From CAMEON01 sp964427175 (lineage in GTDB: Bacteria > Bacillota > Clostridia > Oscillospirales > CAG-272), in assembly GCA_964427175.1 (NCBI GenBank), contig CAYRTP010000016.1:1-21864 (forward strand): 21,864 nt of DNA, read 5' to 3'. The stretch's first letter is position 1. Every line of letters begins with the position of its first letter. Positions 1 to 7,257 of this stretch are shown piece by piece. The notes under the pieces were generated by a model. It ran no database searches. It worked only from the letters and a program-made list of their open reading frames with translations, and was not told the origin of the DNA. Position numbers and translations under genes: made by a program.

Positions 1-29
1 ATTTTCAAATCGGAGGGGGCTCTTTTTTG
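1..29 (+). terminator. Possible 3' arm of a rho-independent terminator cut by the window edge
   Basis: A GC-rich stretch (CGGAGGGGGCTC, about 11-22) is followed directly by a run of six T. This is how the descending arm and U-tract of an intrinsic terminator look for a plus-strand gene to the left. The ascending arm would lie before base 1, so the hairpin cannot be confirmed from this window. Confidence 0.3.
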
Positions 30-186
30 TATGACGGACATGTCAATGCTTTGTGGTGAAAGTCCACCGGCTCCACCGGGGTTGAGTCAATTCCGGGTAC
101 ACGGTCTGGTCGTAATGTTCATAACAGATTTATTATAAGACAGAAGTTCGAGGATAGCGAAACATATCTGCCATTATTCATTGCAA
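30..186 (+). other. Gene-free edge segment, possible group II intron RNA fragment
   Basis: No convincing protein is encoded here. The hairpin GTGG-TGAAAGT-CCAC (53-67), preceded by AATGCTTT, resembles the conserved GGTGAAAGTCC hairpin in domain I of bacterial group II introns. The rest of the stretch also looks like structured RNA. No reverse transcriptase (intron-encoded protein) follows. The segment runs straight into the 3' end of the minus-strand glycosidase, so if it is an intron it is a truncated remnant. This call rests on motif resemblance only. Confidence 0.3.
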
Positions 187-2271
187 TTACAGCTCTGTCA
201 CGTTTCGATTGATCTCTCCGTTGCGCTTTTCCTGCGAGAAACGATATGCTTTTCCGTTTATCATTACGTCATCCAATACGAAGTCCTTGTCTGTCAACGG
301 AGCAAAGCTGATCTCTCCGTTGGAAACGCGAATCCCAAGATAATAGGAGATGAAAAGATTGATCCACTCGGAATGAAAATACTCGGTAAATGGGGAGAAA
401 GAAATTGCATCGGTTGGGCGATAATGCTCACATATACAAGGCGTAGAGCGATCACCGCAATCAAAATGTAGGTCGGTATATTCGATAAACAATCTGTTGA
501 AAATGAGAGAGAGAGATGGATCTGAATATGAAGCATTGCCAAGCGCTTCAAGCACAAGAGAGATCGAATACGGCCAAATGGGACCATTCCAACTGCAACC
601 GTATGAATGTGGTTCTGATAAGCTCGCGGCGGTGGGACCCGTGATGCAGTTATCGAACCAATACATCGGGCAATCCTTGGCTACGCTTGTTAGTGCAAAT
701 CCGCAATCAAAACGCTCATCTTTACGAAGTTTTTCAAAAACAGAATAATAGTCCTGTCCGAAAAGCGAGAACATCATGGGCATAAAACCGTCGTAACCGT
801 AAGCCTCGTCGCATTGCTTTCCGATTTCCGGATCAAAGTCGAAGAAAAATTTCTTTTCCTCATTCCAAAAAAGCTTTTTCATCTGCCCCAAAGCTTCTTC
901 GGTGCGTGCACCGAAGAATAAAGCATCCTCGGTCATTCCAAGAAGACGCGCCATTTTTTCGCAGGCACGAAGATTTGCGGCAAACATAACACATTCGTCA
1001 AGGCGGTACAGCTTTCTTAGATGGAAGCCATTCTTTGTGCCTTCGCTATCATAGCGCCAATCCCATTTTTCTTCGGTGTACTGATAGAATGATGGCTGAT
1101 ATTCCGCGCCTGTTATCCAGCTACCAATGGTTATTGGAAGTTTCACTTCAGGATCCGGAGCTTTTTTTAACACGTATTTTTTAACTTTTTCATAAGAGTC
1201 TGAAATGATATTTCTATCACCCGTTTGAATAAAGGTTTCCCATATTGCCATAGGAGTAAACTGAATATACCCCTGAGTTGTGCCATGTCCTTCGCACCAG
1301 TTCGCTATATGAGAGCGTAAAGCTGAAGTGTCCTTCATCCACTTCATATCTTCTATCTGCAAGGGGATAGGAAGCCCCACGGGTGCGCCAAACCACGAAC
1401 CAAATGGAGATTCATACACACACTGTCCCTTGTAATCCGACTCATATAATACTGCCGAAGGCTCGTGAATAGATGATTTTATAACGAAAAAGCGGTAGTA
1501 ATATATCTTTAATAAGTCATATTCATCTATGTTTAGCGCAGGTGCATGCTGTTCCATCCATTTGTTGAAACGTTCTTCTGCCTCGGAAAAAGGATCGTTA
1601 AAAGCCAGGGCGTAATTCAAAGCCTCGCTCGCTGCGGAGGAGCTTTCTGCGGAAAAAGAGAAGCCGTAACGCAGTTCTACTTTGCTAAGAGCGGGAATCG
1701 TAAATACGGCTTTTTCGCCTACATTGGTTTTTGCACAAGCAAAGCCTTTAAGGAACATCTCCTTGCATAAACTTCCGGGCATTATCTTTGCGTAAGCCGA
1801 ATATACGCCGCCCGATATTTTCTCAAAGGGAACAGAAAGGGATAGCTCTACTGTTACAGACTCGCGTCCGTCGTTAAACAAGGTGAGATGAGAAATAAAG
1901 GTATCGTCTTCTGTAAAGCACTTTCTTTCTCTGATTGCAATCAGTCCTGATTTGCCGTACTCTCCAAAAGGCTGACAACGGTAATATGTATCCATATATG
2001 CCGGAGTCCAGCGATTTCTGCGCACTTCAAAGCGGAGAGGCATACCGTTCACGGATATTATGGGAAGTATCAAGTCGGTTTTATCTATTTGATGACCGAT
2101 GGCCGCCATGCCGTGAAGTCCAAGCGCCGCATCGTCCCATTGTTTCAACAGAGGATTCTCTTTGCTGGGTCTGTCCATATTTTGTTTTCCACAAGTATAA
2201 ATATTATAACCTCGTACGTCGCTGCGTCGAGAATTTTCCAGCAAACGATTTATGTTCAACCTTCCCAGCAT
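187..2271 (-). CDS. GH63-like (six-hairpin, MGH1/trehalase-fold) glycoside hydrolase
   Basis: A 694-residue protein with no signal peptide or membrane segment, so probably cytoplasmic. The C-terminal two thirds look like an (alpha/alpha)6 six-hairpin glycosidase of the GH63 / mannosylglycerate-hydrolase-like group. Recognisable pieces are an aromatic, acidic patch (WDWRYDSEG) near residue 405 and the motif WNGPIWPY near residue 560, which is typical of GH63-like and related enzymes. The N-terminal part resembles the beta-sandwich that precedes these barrels. The start at 2271 is supported by a GGGAGGAT ribosome binding site about 7 bases upstream. The exact substrate cannot be read; processing of an alpha-linked disaccharide or a short oligosaccharide is an inference. 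It is divergent from an AraC regulator, which probably controls it. Its base composition is AT-richer than the core genes to the right. Confident in the fold, not in the specificity. Confidence 0.75.
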   Translation of the reverse strand: MLGRLNINRLLENSRRSDVRGYNIYTCGKQNMDRPSKENPLLKQWDDAALGLHGMAAIGHQIDKTDLILPIISVNGMPLRFEVRRNRWTPAYMDTYYRCQPFGEYGKSGLIAIRERKCFTEDDTFISHLTLFNDGRESVTVELSLSVPFEKISGGVYSAYAKIMPGSLCKEMFLKGFACAKTNVGEKAVFTIPALSKVELRYGFSFSAESSSAASEALNYALAFNDPFSEAEERFNKWMEQHAPALNIDEYDLLKIYYYRFFVIKSSIHEPSAVLYESDYKGQCVYESPFGSWFGAPVGLPIPLQIEDMKWMKDTSALRSHIANWCEGHGTTQGYIQFTPMAIWETFIQTGDRNIISDSYEKVKKYVLKKAPDPEVKLPITIGSWITGAEYQPSFYQYTEEKWDWRYDSEGTKNGFHLRKLYRLDECVMFAANLRACEKMARLLGMTEDALFFGARTEEALGQMKKLFWNEEKKFFFDFDPEIGKQCDEAYGYDGFMPMMFSLFGQDYYSVFEKLRKDERFDCGFALTSVAKDCPMYWFDNCITGPTAASLSEPHSYGCSWNGPIWPYSISLVLEALGNASYSDPSLSLIFNRLFIEYTDLHFDCGDRSTPCICEHYRPTDAISFSPFTEYFHSEWINLFISYYLGIRVSNGEISFAPLTDKDFVLDDVMINGKAYRFSQEKRNGEINRNVTEL

Positions 2272-2311
2272 AATTAAAATCCTCCCATTGCAAATGAATT
2301 TTGTTATAAAA

Positions 2312-2340
2312 ATTATACCTTATAAGAGAAAAGAAACACA
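2312..2340 (-). promoter_or_regulatory. Putative promoter of the GH63-like gene, good -10 and weak -35
   Basis: On the minus strand a perfect TATAAT lies at 2317-2312. The hexamer at the right distance (17 bases) is TGTGTT, a poor -35. A strong -10 with a poor -35 is common for genes that need an activator such as the neighbouring AraC protein. Predicted transcription starts about 35 bases before the ATG. Confidence 0.45.
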
Positions 2341-2361
2341 CTCAAATTCTGATGATTGAGG

Positions 2362-2390
2362 TTGACTTTTCGAAACTGTTTTGGTATAAT
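2362..2390 (+). promoter_or_regulatory. Sigma-A promoter of the AraC-family gene
   Basis: TTGACT (2362-2367) and a perfect TATAAT (2385-2390) are separated by 17 bases, which is near consensus. The predicted transcript start is near 2397. This excludes the longer reading frame that opens at 2352 and supports translation from 2418. Confidence 0.8.
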
Positions 2391-2417
2391 AAAGGCATGA
2401 AAGGTGGGGGAACCAAA

Positions 2418-3176
2418 ATGATTTTTGATTTGGATCACATCACGTTGGAAATCGATCATATATGGAAGCTCAAGCAGCAGAATATCAGTATGCAAAACTG
2501 TCTTCGGGAAAGTGCTATTTCCTTTCGGTTTGTGTCCGATGCTGTGATGATCGGAAAAAACAATCAGGTCTTTCAGATGTGCGACCACATGATCAGCTAT
2601 GTGCCTGTCAATTACGCTTATACAAGAACCGCCGGCAAAGACGAGTTGATCGTCATTCATTTTCAGACAAATGATTACGATGGCCGTGAAATCGAATCCT
2701 TTGTTGCCGCGGAACCGGAAAAATTTGCCGTTCTGTTTAAGAAAATTCTGGAATGCTGGGATTCAAAAAAAGTTGGATACCGTCATGAGTGTACGGCAAT
2801 TTTATATAACATACTGGCAGAATGCCACAGGCAGGTGCAGCTCCCGCATTCCACAGATTCCAGGATTAACAGATCCGTGGAATATTTGCAGATGCATTAC
2901 AGAGACAGTGATCTGACGATCCGGGAAATAGCCGCGCAGTCTTTCATCAGTGAAGTACACTTCCGCAAGCTGTTCAAGGAAAAATTCGGGATGTCTCCCC
3001 AAAAATACATTGTCCAGTTGAGGATGAAATACGCGATAAACATGATGTCCGCAGGGATTTTCACCTTGAATGAAATTGCTTTTATGTCCGGATACAATGA
3101 TTATAAGTACTTTTCCTCTTCCTTCAGAAAATACAAAGGTGTATCTCCGTCGGAATACTGCAAAACGTTGCAGTGA
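2418..3176 (+). CDS. AraC-family transcriptional regulator
   Basis: A 252-residue DNA-binding regulator. The N-terminal part (about residues 1-120) is a sensor region with beta-rich character, probably a cupin-like ligand pocket. The C-terminal 100 residues hold the two AraC/XylS helix-turn-helix units: the first around DLTIREIAAQSFISEVHFRK, the second around TLNEIAFMSGYNDYKYFSSS, followed by the family tail KYKGVSPSEY. The start at 2418 follows a GGTGGGGG ribosome binding site and lies just after the predicted transcript start; in-frame ATGs at 2352 and 2397 are at or upstream of that start. It is divergent from the GH63-like gene and convergent with the GH2 gene, so it probably activates one or both in response to a sugar. 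The ligand is unknown. Confidence 0.9.
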   Translation: MIFDLDHITLEIDHIWKLKQQNISMQNCLRESAISFRFVSDAVMIGKNNQVFQMCDHMISYVPVNYAYTRTAGKDELIVIHFQTNDYDGREIESFVAAEPEKFAVLFKKILECWDSKKVGYRHECTAILYNILAECHRQVQLPHSTDSRINRSVEYLQMHYRDSDLTIREIAAQSFISEVHFRKLFKEKFGMSPQKYIVQLRMKYAINMMSAGIFTLNEIAFMSGYNDYKYFSSSFRKYKGVSPSEYCKTLQ

Positions 3177-3276
3177 GTGCATCAGCTGACGGATGATCAT
3201 ATGGAGGACATCATGAGGTGGTTTCAGGACACAGAATATCAAAAAATATGCCTGTCGACCTCCCCCTGAAAAACAA

Positions 3277-3321
3277 AGGCGTGTCGCATTTACGTCAAAC
3301 GATGTAATTTGCGACACGCCT
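3277..3321. terminator. Strong hairpin terminator between convergent genes
   Basis: AGGCGTGTCGCA (3277-3288) pairs perfectly with TGCGACACGCCT (3310-3321), a 12-bp stem with a 21-base loop. Read on the minus strand, the stem is followed by TTTGTTTTT, a good U-tract, so it best serves the GH2 gene. Read on the plus strand the tail is TGTTTGTG, weaker but possibly usable for the AraC gene. The bases from 3177 to 3276 hold no convincing gene. Confidence 0.75.
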
Positions 3322-3381
3322 GTTTGTGATTGAATATAAAACTTAGTCCGGGTGGAATTTAGCTTTACATATAGAAATTAC

Positions 3382-6300
3382 TCACCCAACTCGCTTATTG
3401 TCCATAAACCAAGCACGCATATTTGAAAGAATCTGAGCGTATATGCGAATATTTTTGTCATTGGTATCATCAAGACAGATTTGTGAAAGAATCGCTTTTC
3501 CATCTCCGACATTTACTTCTGCCATATAGGTTTTCTCTTCTGCTTGTTTGTTCAGATTGATACTGATGATCGCTCTGTTACAAAAACCGACATGGTTTCC
3601 GTTCACGTAATAATCGCGCCACGGTGTTCCGTGAACATCATGCATCAGTTCGGTTCCCTCCGTAATTTTCAAGGAATACTTTGCGATCACCGTATTCGGT
3701 GCATACTGGAATAAATCATACTTGGAAATCCCATAGTTTGTATCCGTATGATTCAGCAATTTCAACTGATAAGTCTCGCATTCTTCAACCGTTACCGTCT
3801 GACCGAGAATTTTTGACACTCTTTCGGCTTCTTGTTCTGTGATTGGCAAAAACAGCACCTTGCCGCCTTTCTTCAGATACTCAGCGAGCTGTTCATCCTG
3901 CTCTTTCGGTAACACTTTCATATCAATCGCAATCAGATCAAAATTGGAAAAATCCGTCACGTCTTCTTCTGCCTTCAATCCAACCTTATTTAAGAAAGTA
4001 TTTGATGTATTCTCAACGATCTTTCCCGCTTTGCATCTGTTCAAGTGCGTCCAATTCAAGCTGTATTTGAGAATATTGAGAAGAAGAATGGCCGCCTGCG
4101 GAACGGTATCGAAATTTTCAATCAGTTCCATCTGATTCATAATAATTCTGCTTCTGCCATCCGTGTGTTCAAAAAGCGGTGTATGATCATATCCGCATTC
4201 AAGAATACAGGTGCTACCAATTTTGTTGTTTTTTCTGAAATGAGATTTTATGATTTTGTCGGGACATTCTTCCACAATATCCGGCTTCCAATAAACGAAA
4301 TCACGATCACTCAAGCCTTGTAAAACGGGGTGGTTTAGAATACTGGTATGCGCGATATAATTACATGGGAAATCATTTTTCAGGTCCGCGTACCCTATGT
4401 TGAACTGTGACTGCTCAAGCTGTATGACCGTTCCACCGGTAGGAATATGTTTCTCTTTAATAAATTTCAGCAAAGGAAATCTGTATAATTCTACATTGCA
4501 ACAGGGCATATGCGGCCCTACAATGACCACGTCGTACTGTTCGTTTAACGAAGCAAAGTCATCTATGCGTTCACAGTTGGGCAGAAGTGTCGAAATGATC
4601 TTATATCCATCATCATTGCCGCAGTAGCAAATATGCTTCTTTGTATCGATGGGAGTGGTTTTTAAAGCCGACGGATAGATCGTATATACTTTTTCAAGCC
4701 GATGCATTTCAACCTGATCATGGTACAAAAGTGCCATCACTTTCATTTCGGATTTTTCCTTAACCGTTATATGGGGAAGAGTCAATTTCCAATCATAACG
4801 TTGCGCAACGGGTTGGAAAAATTCGATTTCATCCGACGTTATGAGCTTGTCGCCCAAGAAGATTTCGTATTTAATGCGGCAGTTTTGGTCGTGTCGGGTG
4901 TCATTATACACGTTATAGGTGCGCTCGACAGGTTTATCGTCAAAGAATTGACTGTTATATTCCTGCGGAATGATGGTCACAGGCTTATATGCGGCGCTGA
5001 TATAGGCCAATGCCGAACACGGACGATAAGCAGGGTAATCCTTCAAATATCCGTTATTCATGGTAAGCGAATAACGCGGAATCTTCATAGGCTTGTTCCC
5101 GGGACCCTCCAAGGAATCAAATTCCAAAGGCACGTCTTCATCCGGCATACTGTGCATATTATAGAACACCATATTATAAGTAGAAATAGCGGATACTTCT
5201 TCACGGCGTGCTGTTTCAATAAAAATTTTTTCCCTTTCGGATATAGCACTCATTGCCTTCTCAATATCCAGATATGCGTCAGGTCCACCAAAGTTGAAGG
5301 CTCCATCGTGTGCGTAGAGATTCCATTGACCTGAGTGTTCACCGACGATCAATGGCTTATTTTTCGTGTTCACCCATTCGGATAACGGCGTTTGGCTGTA
5401 ATGATCGCTGATGATAACAGTATCCTTTTCCGGAAGAATGATTCTGTCCCCTTCAAAGTAGGAAAGACGCGTCGGATCGTTTTTGTGTGCAATGGATACA
5501 AATCTTTTCAAATGATTTTTGAAGAAAATAACCCCACGAGAACCGTAATGTTCGTTTTCAAGACTCCAAAGGATCACGGACGGATGGTTCCGATCACGCT
5601 GTACGAAACGGCTGATATGCTTCTGACACCGCTCGATATAACGTGAATCTCCGGAAGCCATGATCGTATTGGAACCACACAGGGCCGTTTCGTCCACAAT
5701 TAACATTCCCATCTCATCCGCCACGTCCAAATAAAGTGACGGATACGGATTTGCGTGAAGACGAACGTAGTTTGCACCGTGTTCCTTACACATTTTGTAC
5801 CAATTTTCCGCAAAGGCTCTCGTTGTTTGGACAGGCCCGTGAAAATGATATGAGTCTCCGCGCAGATTGATCCGTTTTCCGTTCAGGAAAAAGTGAATAC
5901 CTTCATGCCAGAATTCTCGAAATCCAAAGCGACATGACGTAGAGTGCAACAACGTTTGTCCATCGTAGAGTGAAACCTCCATTCGGTATAGATGAGGTTG
6001 ATCAATATCCCATAAAATCGCATCCTCCCATACGTCTTCAATCAAAACGGTCTGCGTCCCGTAAGAAACCGCGGTGAAGGGCTCGGATGTCAGGGTTTTG
6101 ACGGGAGAATCACCGTCATATACAGTTGCCAATGCCCGCAACCTCCGATGCTCATTCGTATCGTTGGAAATGTTCAGTATCGTCTCCCATTTCATACCGC
6201 GAACCCAAGTACGAACCGTAATATCGTCAACTCTCACCTTAGGAACGATATCCAAATATACATCGTCCAAAATTCCCATCAATGCGTTGTAAGTCATACA

Positions 6301-6774
6301 GCCAGGGGGATTTAACACCTCGGTCACTCCGGTATCCACTATGACGTTTTCGTACTCTGTGACAACAATTTGCAGATGATTTTCTTTATCCCAGACAAGA
6401 TCGTCCGTCAATTCTTTTCTGCACGGGAGGTATGAATCATCCCAATCTGAAATATATTTTCCGTTTAAATATATTCGTAACCGTTGCATAACCGATGAAA
6501 TGTTCAAAAAAACACTTTGCCCGATCAAGTCCTTATCCATGGTAAAAGTTCTGTGATAAACGGCGGTTCTTGCCTCGTTCCATTTTTCCGGATAGTCGTT
6601 CAGCCTATACGGAGTAAATTCATCGGTCCTTTTGATTGTTGTTGCCCAACTGGATGGAACTCTGATTTTTTGAGCTTCATATTCAATCTGATCAGGCAAT
6701 TGAAGACAGGATTTCACATTGTACAACGGCATAAAATCCCATTCTCCGTTCAGGTAAATTTTGTTCTCATGCAT
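3382..6774 (-). CDS. Glycoside hydrolase family 2 enzyme, beta-galactosidase-like, with a long C-terminal extension
   Basis: A protein of 1,130 residues when started at 6774, where AGGAGGAGATC precedes the ATG; the frame stays open 23 codons further upstream without a comparable site. Order of parts: GH2 sugar-binding jelly roll (about 1-180; LNGEWDF is typical), immunoglobulin-like domain (about 180-285), TIM barrel (about 290-600), then a long tail. The barrel shows HANPYP, the acid/base motif WSLENE (Glu408) and the probable nucleophile in IVGEHSG (Glu479). A glutamine-amidotransferase-like segment appears around 690-790 (DVVIVGPH, GGTVIQLEQ), and another alpha/beta segment lies around 900-960. 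No signal peptide, so cytoplasmic action is likely. It hydrolyses a beta-linked sugar; beta-galactoside is the first guess, and beta-glucuronide or another GH2 substrate is possible. AT-richer than the core genes. Confidence 0.85.
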   Translation of the reverse strand: MHENKIYLNGEWDFMPLYNVKSCLQLPDQIEYEAQKIRVPSSWATTIKRTDEFTPYRLNDYPEKWNEARTAVYHRTFTMDKDLIGQSVFLNISSVMQRLRIYLNGKYISDWDDSYLPCRKELTDDLVWDKENHLQIVVTEYENVIVDTGVTEVLNPPGCMTYNALMGILDDVYLDIVPKVRVDDITVRTWVRGMKWETILNISNDTNEHRRLRALATVYDGDSPVKTLTSEPFTAVSYGTQTVLIEDVWEDAILWDIDQPHLYRMEVSLYDGQTLLHSTSCRFGFREFWHEGIHFFLNGKRINLRGDSYHFHGPVQTTRAFAENWYKMCKEHGANYVRLHANPYPSLYLDVADEMGMLIVDETALCGSNTIMASGDSRYIERCQKHISRFVQRDRNHPSVILWSLENEHYGSRGVIFFKNHLKRFVSIAHKNDPTRLSYFEGDRIILPEKDTVIISDHYSQTPLSEWVNTKNKPLIVGEHSGQWNLYAHDGAFNFGGPDAYLDIEKAMSAISEREKIFIETARREEVSAISTYNMVFYNMHSMPDEDVPLEFDSLEGPGNKPMKIPRYSLTMNNGYLKDYPAYRPCSALAYISAAYKPVTIIPQEYNSQFFDDKPVERTYNVYNDTRHDQNCRIKYEIFLGDKLITSDEIEFFQPVAQRYDWKLTLPHITVKEKSEMKVMALLYHDQVEMHRLEKVYTIYPSALKTTPIDTKKHICYCGNDDGYKIISTLLPNCERIDDFASLNEQYDVVIVGPHMPCCNVELYRFPLLKFIKEKHIPTGGTVIQLEQSQFNIGYADLKNDFPCNYIAHTSILNHPVLQGLSDRDFVYWKPDIVEECPDKIIKSHFRKNNKIGSTCILECGYDHTPLFEHTDGRSRIIMNQMELIENFDTVPQAAILLLNILKYSLNWTHLNRCKAGKIVENTSNTFLNKVGLKAEEDVTDFSNFDLIAIDMKVLPKEQDEQLAEYLKKGGKVLFLPITEQEAERVSKILGQTVTVEECETYQLKLLNHTDTNYGISKYDLFQYAPNTVIAKYSLKITEGTELMHDVHGTPWRDYYVNGNHVGFCNRAIISINLNKQAEEKTYMAEVNVGDGKAILSQICLDDTNDKNIRIYAQILSNMRAWFMDNKRVG

Positions 6775-6930
6775 AGTTGATCTCCTCCTGTTTATAAATA
6801 GAGTCCGAATTCCTCGTGCCTGTATATGGATGGAAATAATCATCCTTATGTACGAAGTATAGCATGTCTATATGAAAAAAACCACTCAAAAAACGAACTT
6901 AAGATTGTATTTTTCGAAACAAAAATTCCG

Positions 6931-6940
6931 ATTGATCAAT
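6931..6940. promoter_or_regulatory. Perfect palindrome at the predicted GH2 transcript start, possible operator
   Basis: ATTGATCAAT is a perfect 10-base palindrome located 7-16 bases downstream of the predicted -10 box, over the likely +1. That is a typical place for a repressor operator. No repressor is encoded nearby apart from the AraC protein, which normally binds non-palindromic direct repeats. Confidence 0.35.
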
Positions 6941-6946
6941 GAGATT

Positions 6947-6975
6947 ATTATATCACATTTTTATGAAATTTTCAA
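6947..6975 (-). promoter_or_regulatory. Putative promoter of the GH2 gene
   Basis: Minus-strand TTGAAA (6975-6970), 17 bases, then TATAAT (6952-6947), with TGA directly before the -10 as an extended -10. The predicted 5' untranslated region is about 165 bases. A second candidate -10 (TATACT preceded by TGC) lies around 6857-6862, much closer to the gene. Confidence 0.6.
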
Positions 6976-7207
6976 TCGTTATCGCATATTCGGCAAAAAA
7001 ATAAGCCAACTGGCGAGAAACTCCTTAATGGGATTATGAATTATTTGGGGTTACGTTCTTTTCTTGTTCTGCTTCCATTATATCATATTTGGCTGGTTGT
7101 TGCAATAGCTTGGGAATTTTTCAAGTTTCCCAAAAGTGACGTATTTATAAAGTCAATGCAAAAAATCATAAAAATCTTCCACCCCCCTTCTACTCCCAAA
7201 GACTTTG
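6976..7207. other. AT-rich gene-free spacer before the recombinase
   Basis: No credible gene is seen. The one clear structure is an inverted repeat, TTGGGAA (7110-7116) and TTCCCAA (7127-7133), with a 10-base loop. It lacks a real T-tract, so it is a weak terminator candidate at best. The spacer separates the AT-rich sugar block from the GC-richer recombinase. Confidence 0.5.
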
Positions 7208-7248
7208 TGATATAATATTCGCACAAACCTATCATATAATCCAAGGAG
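7208..7248 (+). promoter_or_regulatory. Promoter region and ribosome binding site of the recombinase
   Basis: TGA-TATAAT (7208-7216) is an extended -10 for a sigma-A-type promoter with no recognisable -35. Overlapping it is a sigma-E-like arrangement: TAATATT (7213-7219), 13 bases, CATATAAT (7233-7240). The spacing is slightly short, and its transcript would start inside the AAGGAG site (7243-7248), which argues against it. The AAGGAG site lies 9 bases before the ATG at 7258. Confidence 0.5.
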
Positions 7249-7257
7249 ACCCAACCC

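Noticed and set aside
3177..3269. In-frame continuation after the AraC stop codon, about 30 codons to the next TGA
   Set aside because: The AraC protein already ends at the normal family C-terminus; the extension has no recognised domain and no recoding signal was seen.
7110..7133. Inverted repeat upstream of the recombinase as a terminator or attachment site
   Set aside because: The stem is only 7 bp, with a 10-base loop and no T-run, and it does not match the AATGA core seen at the sigK junction.
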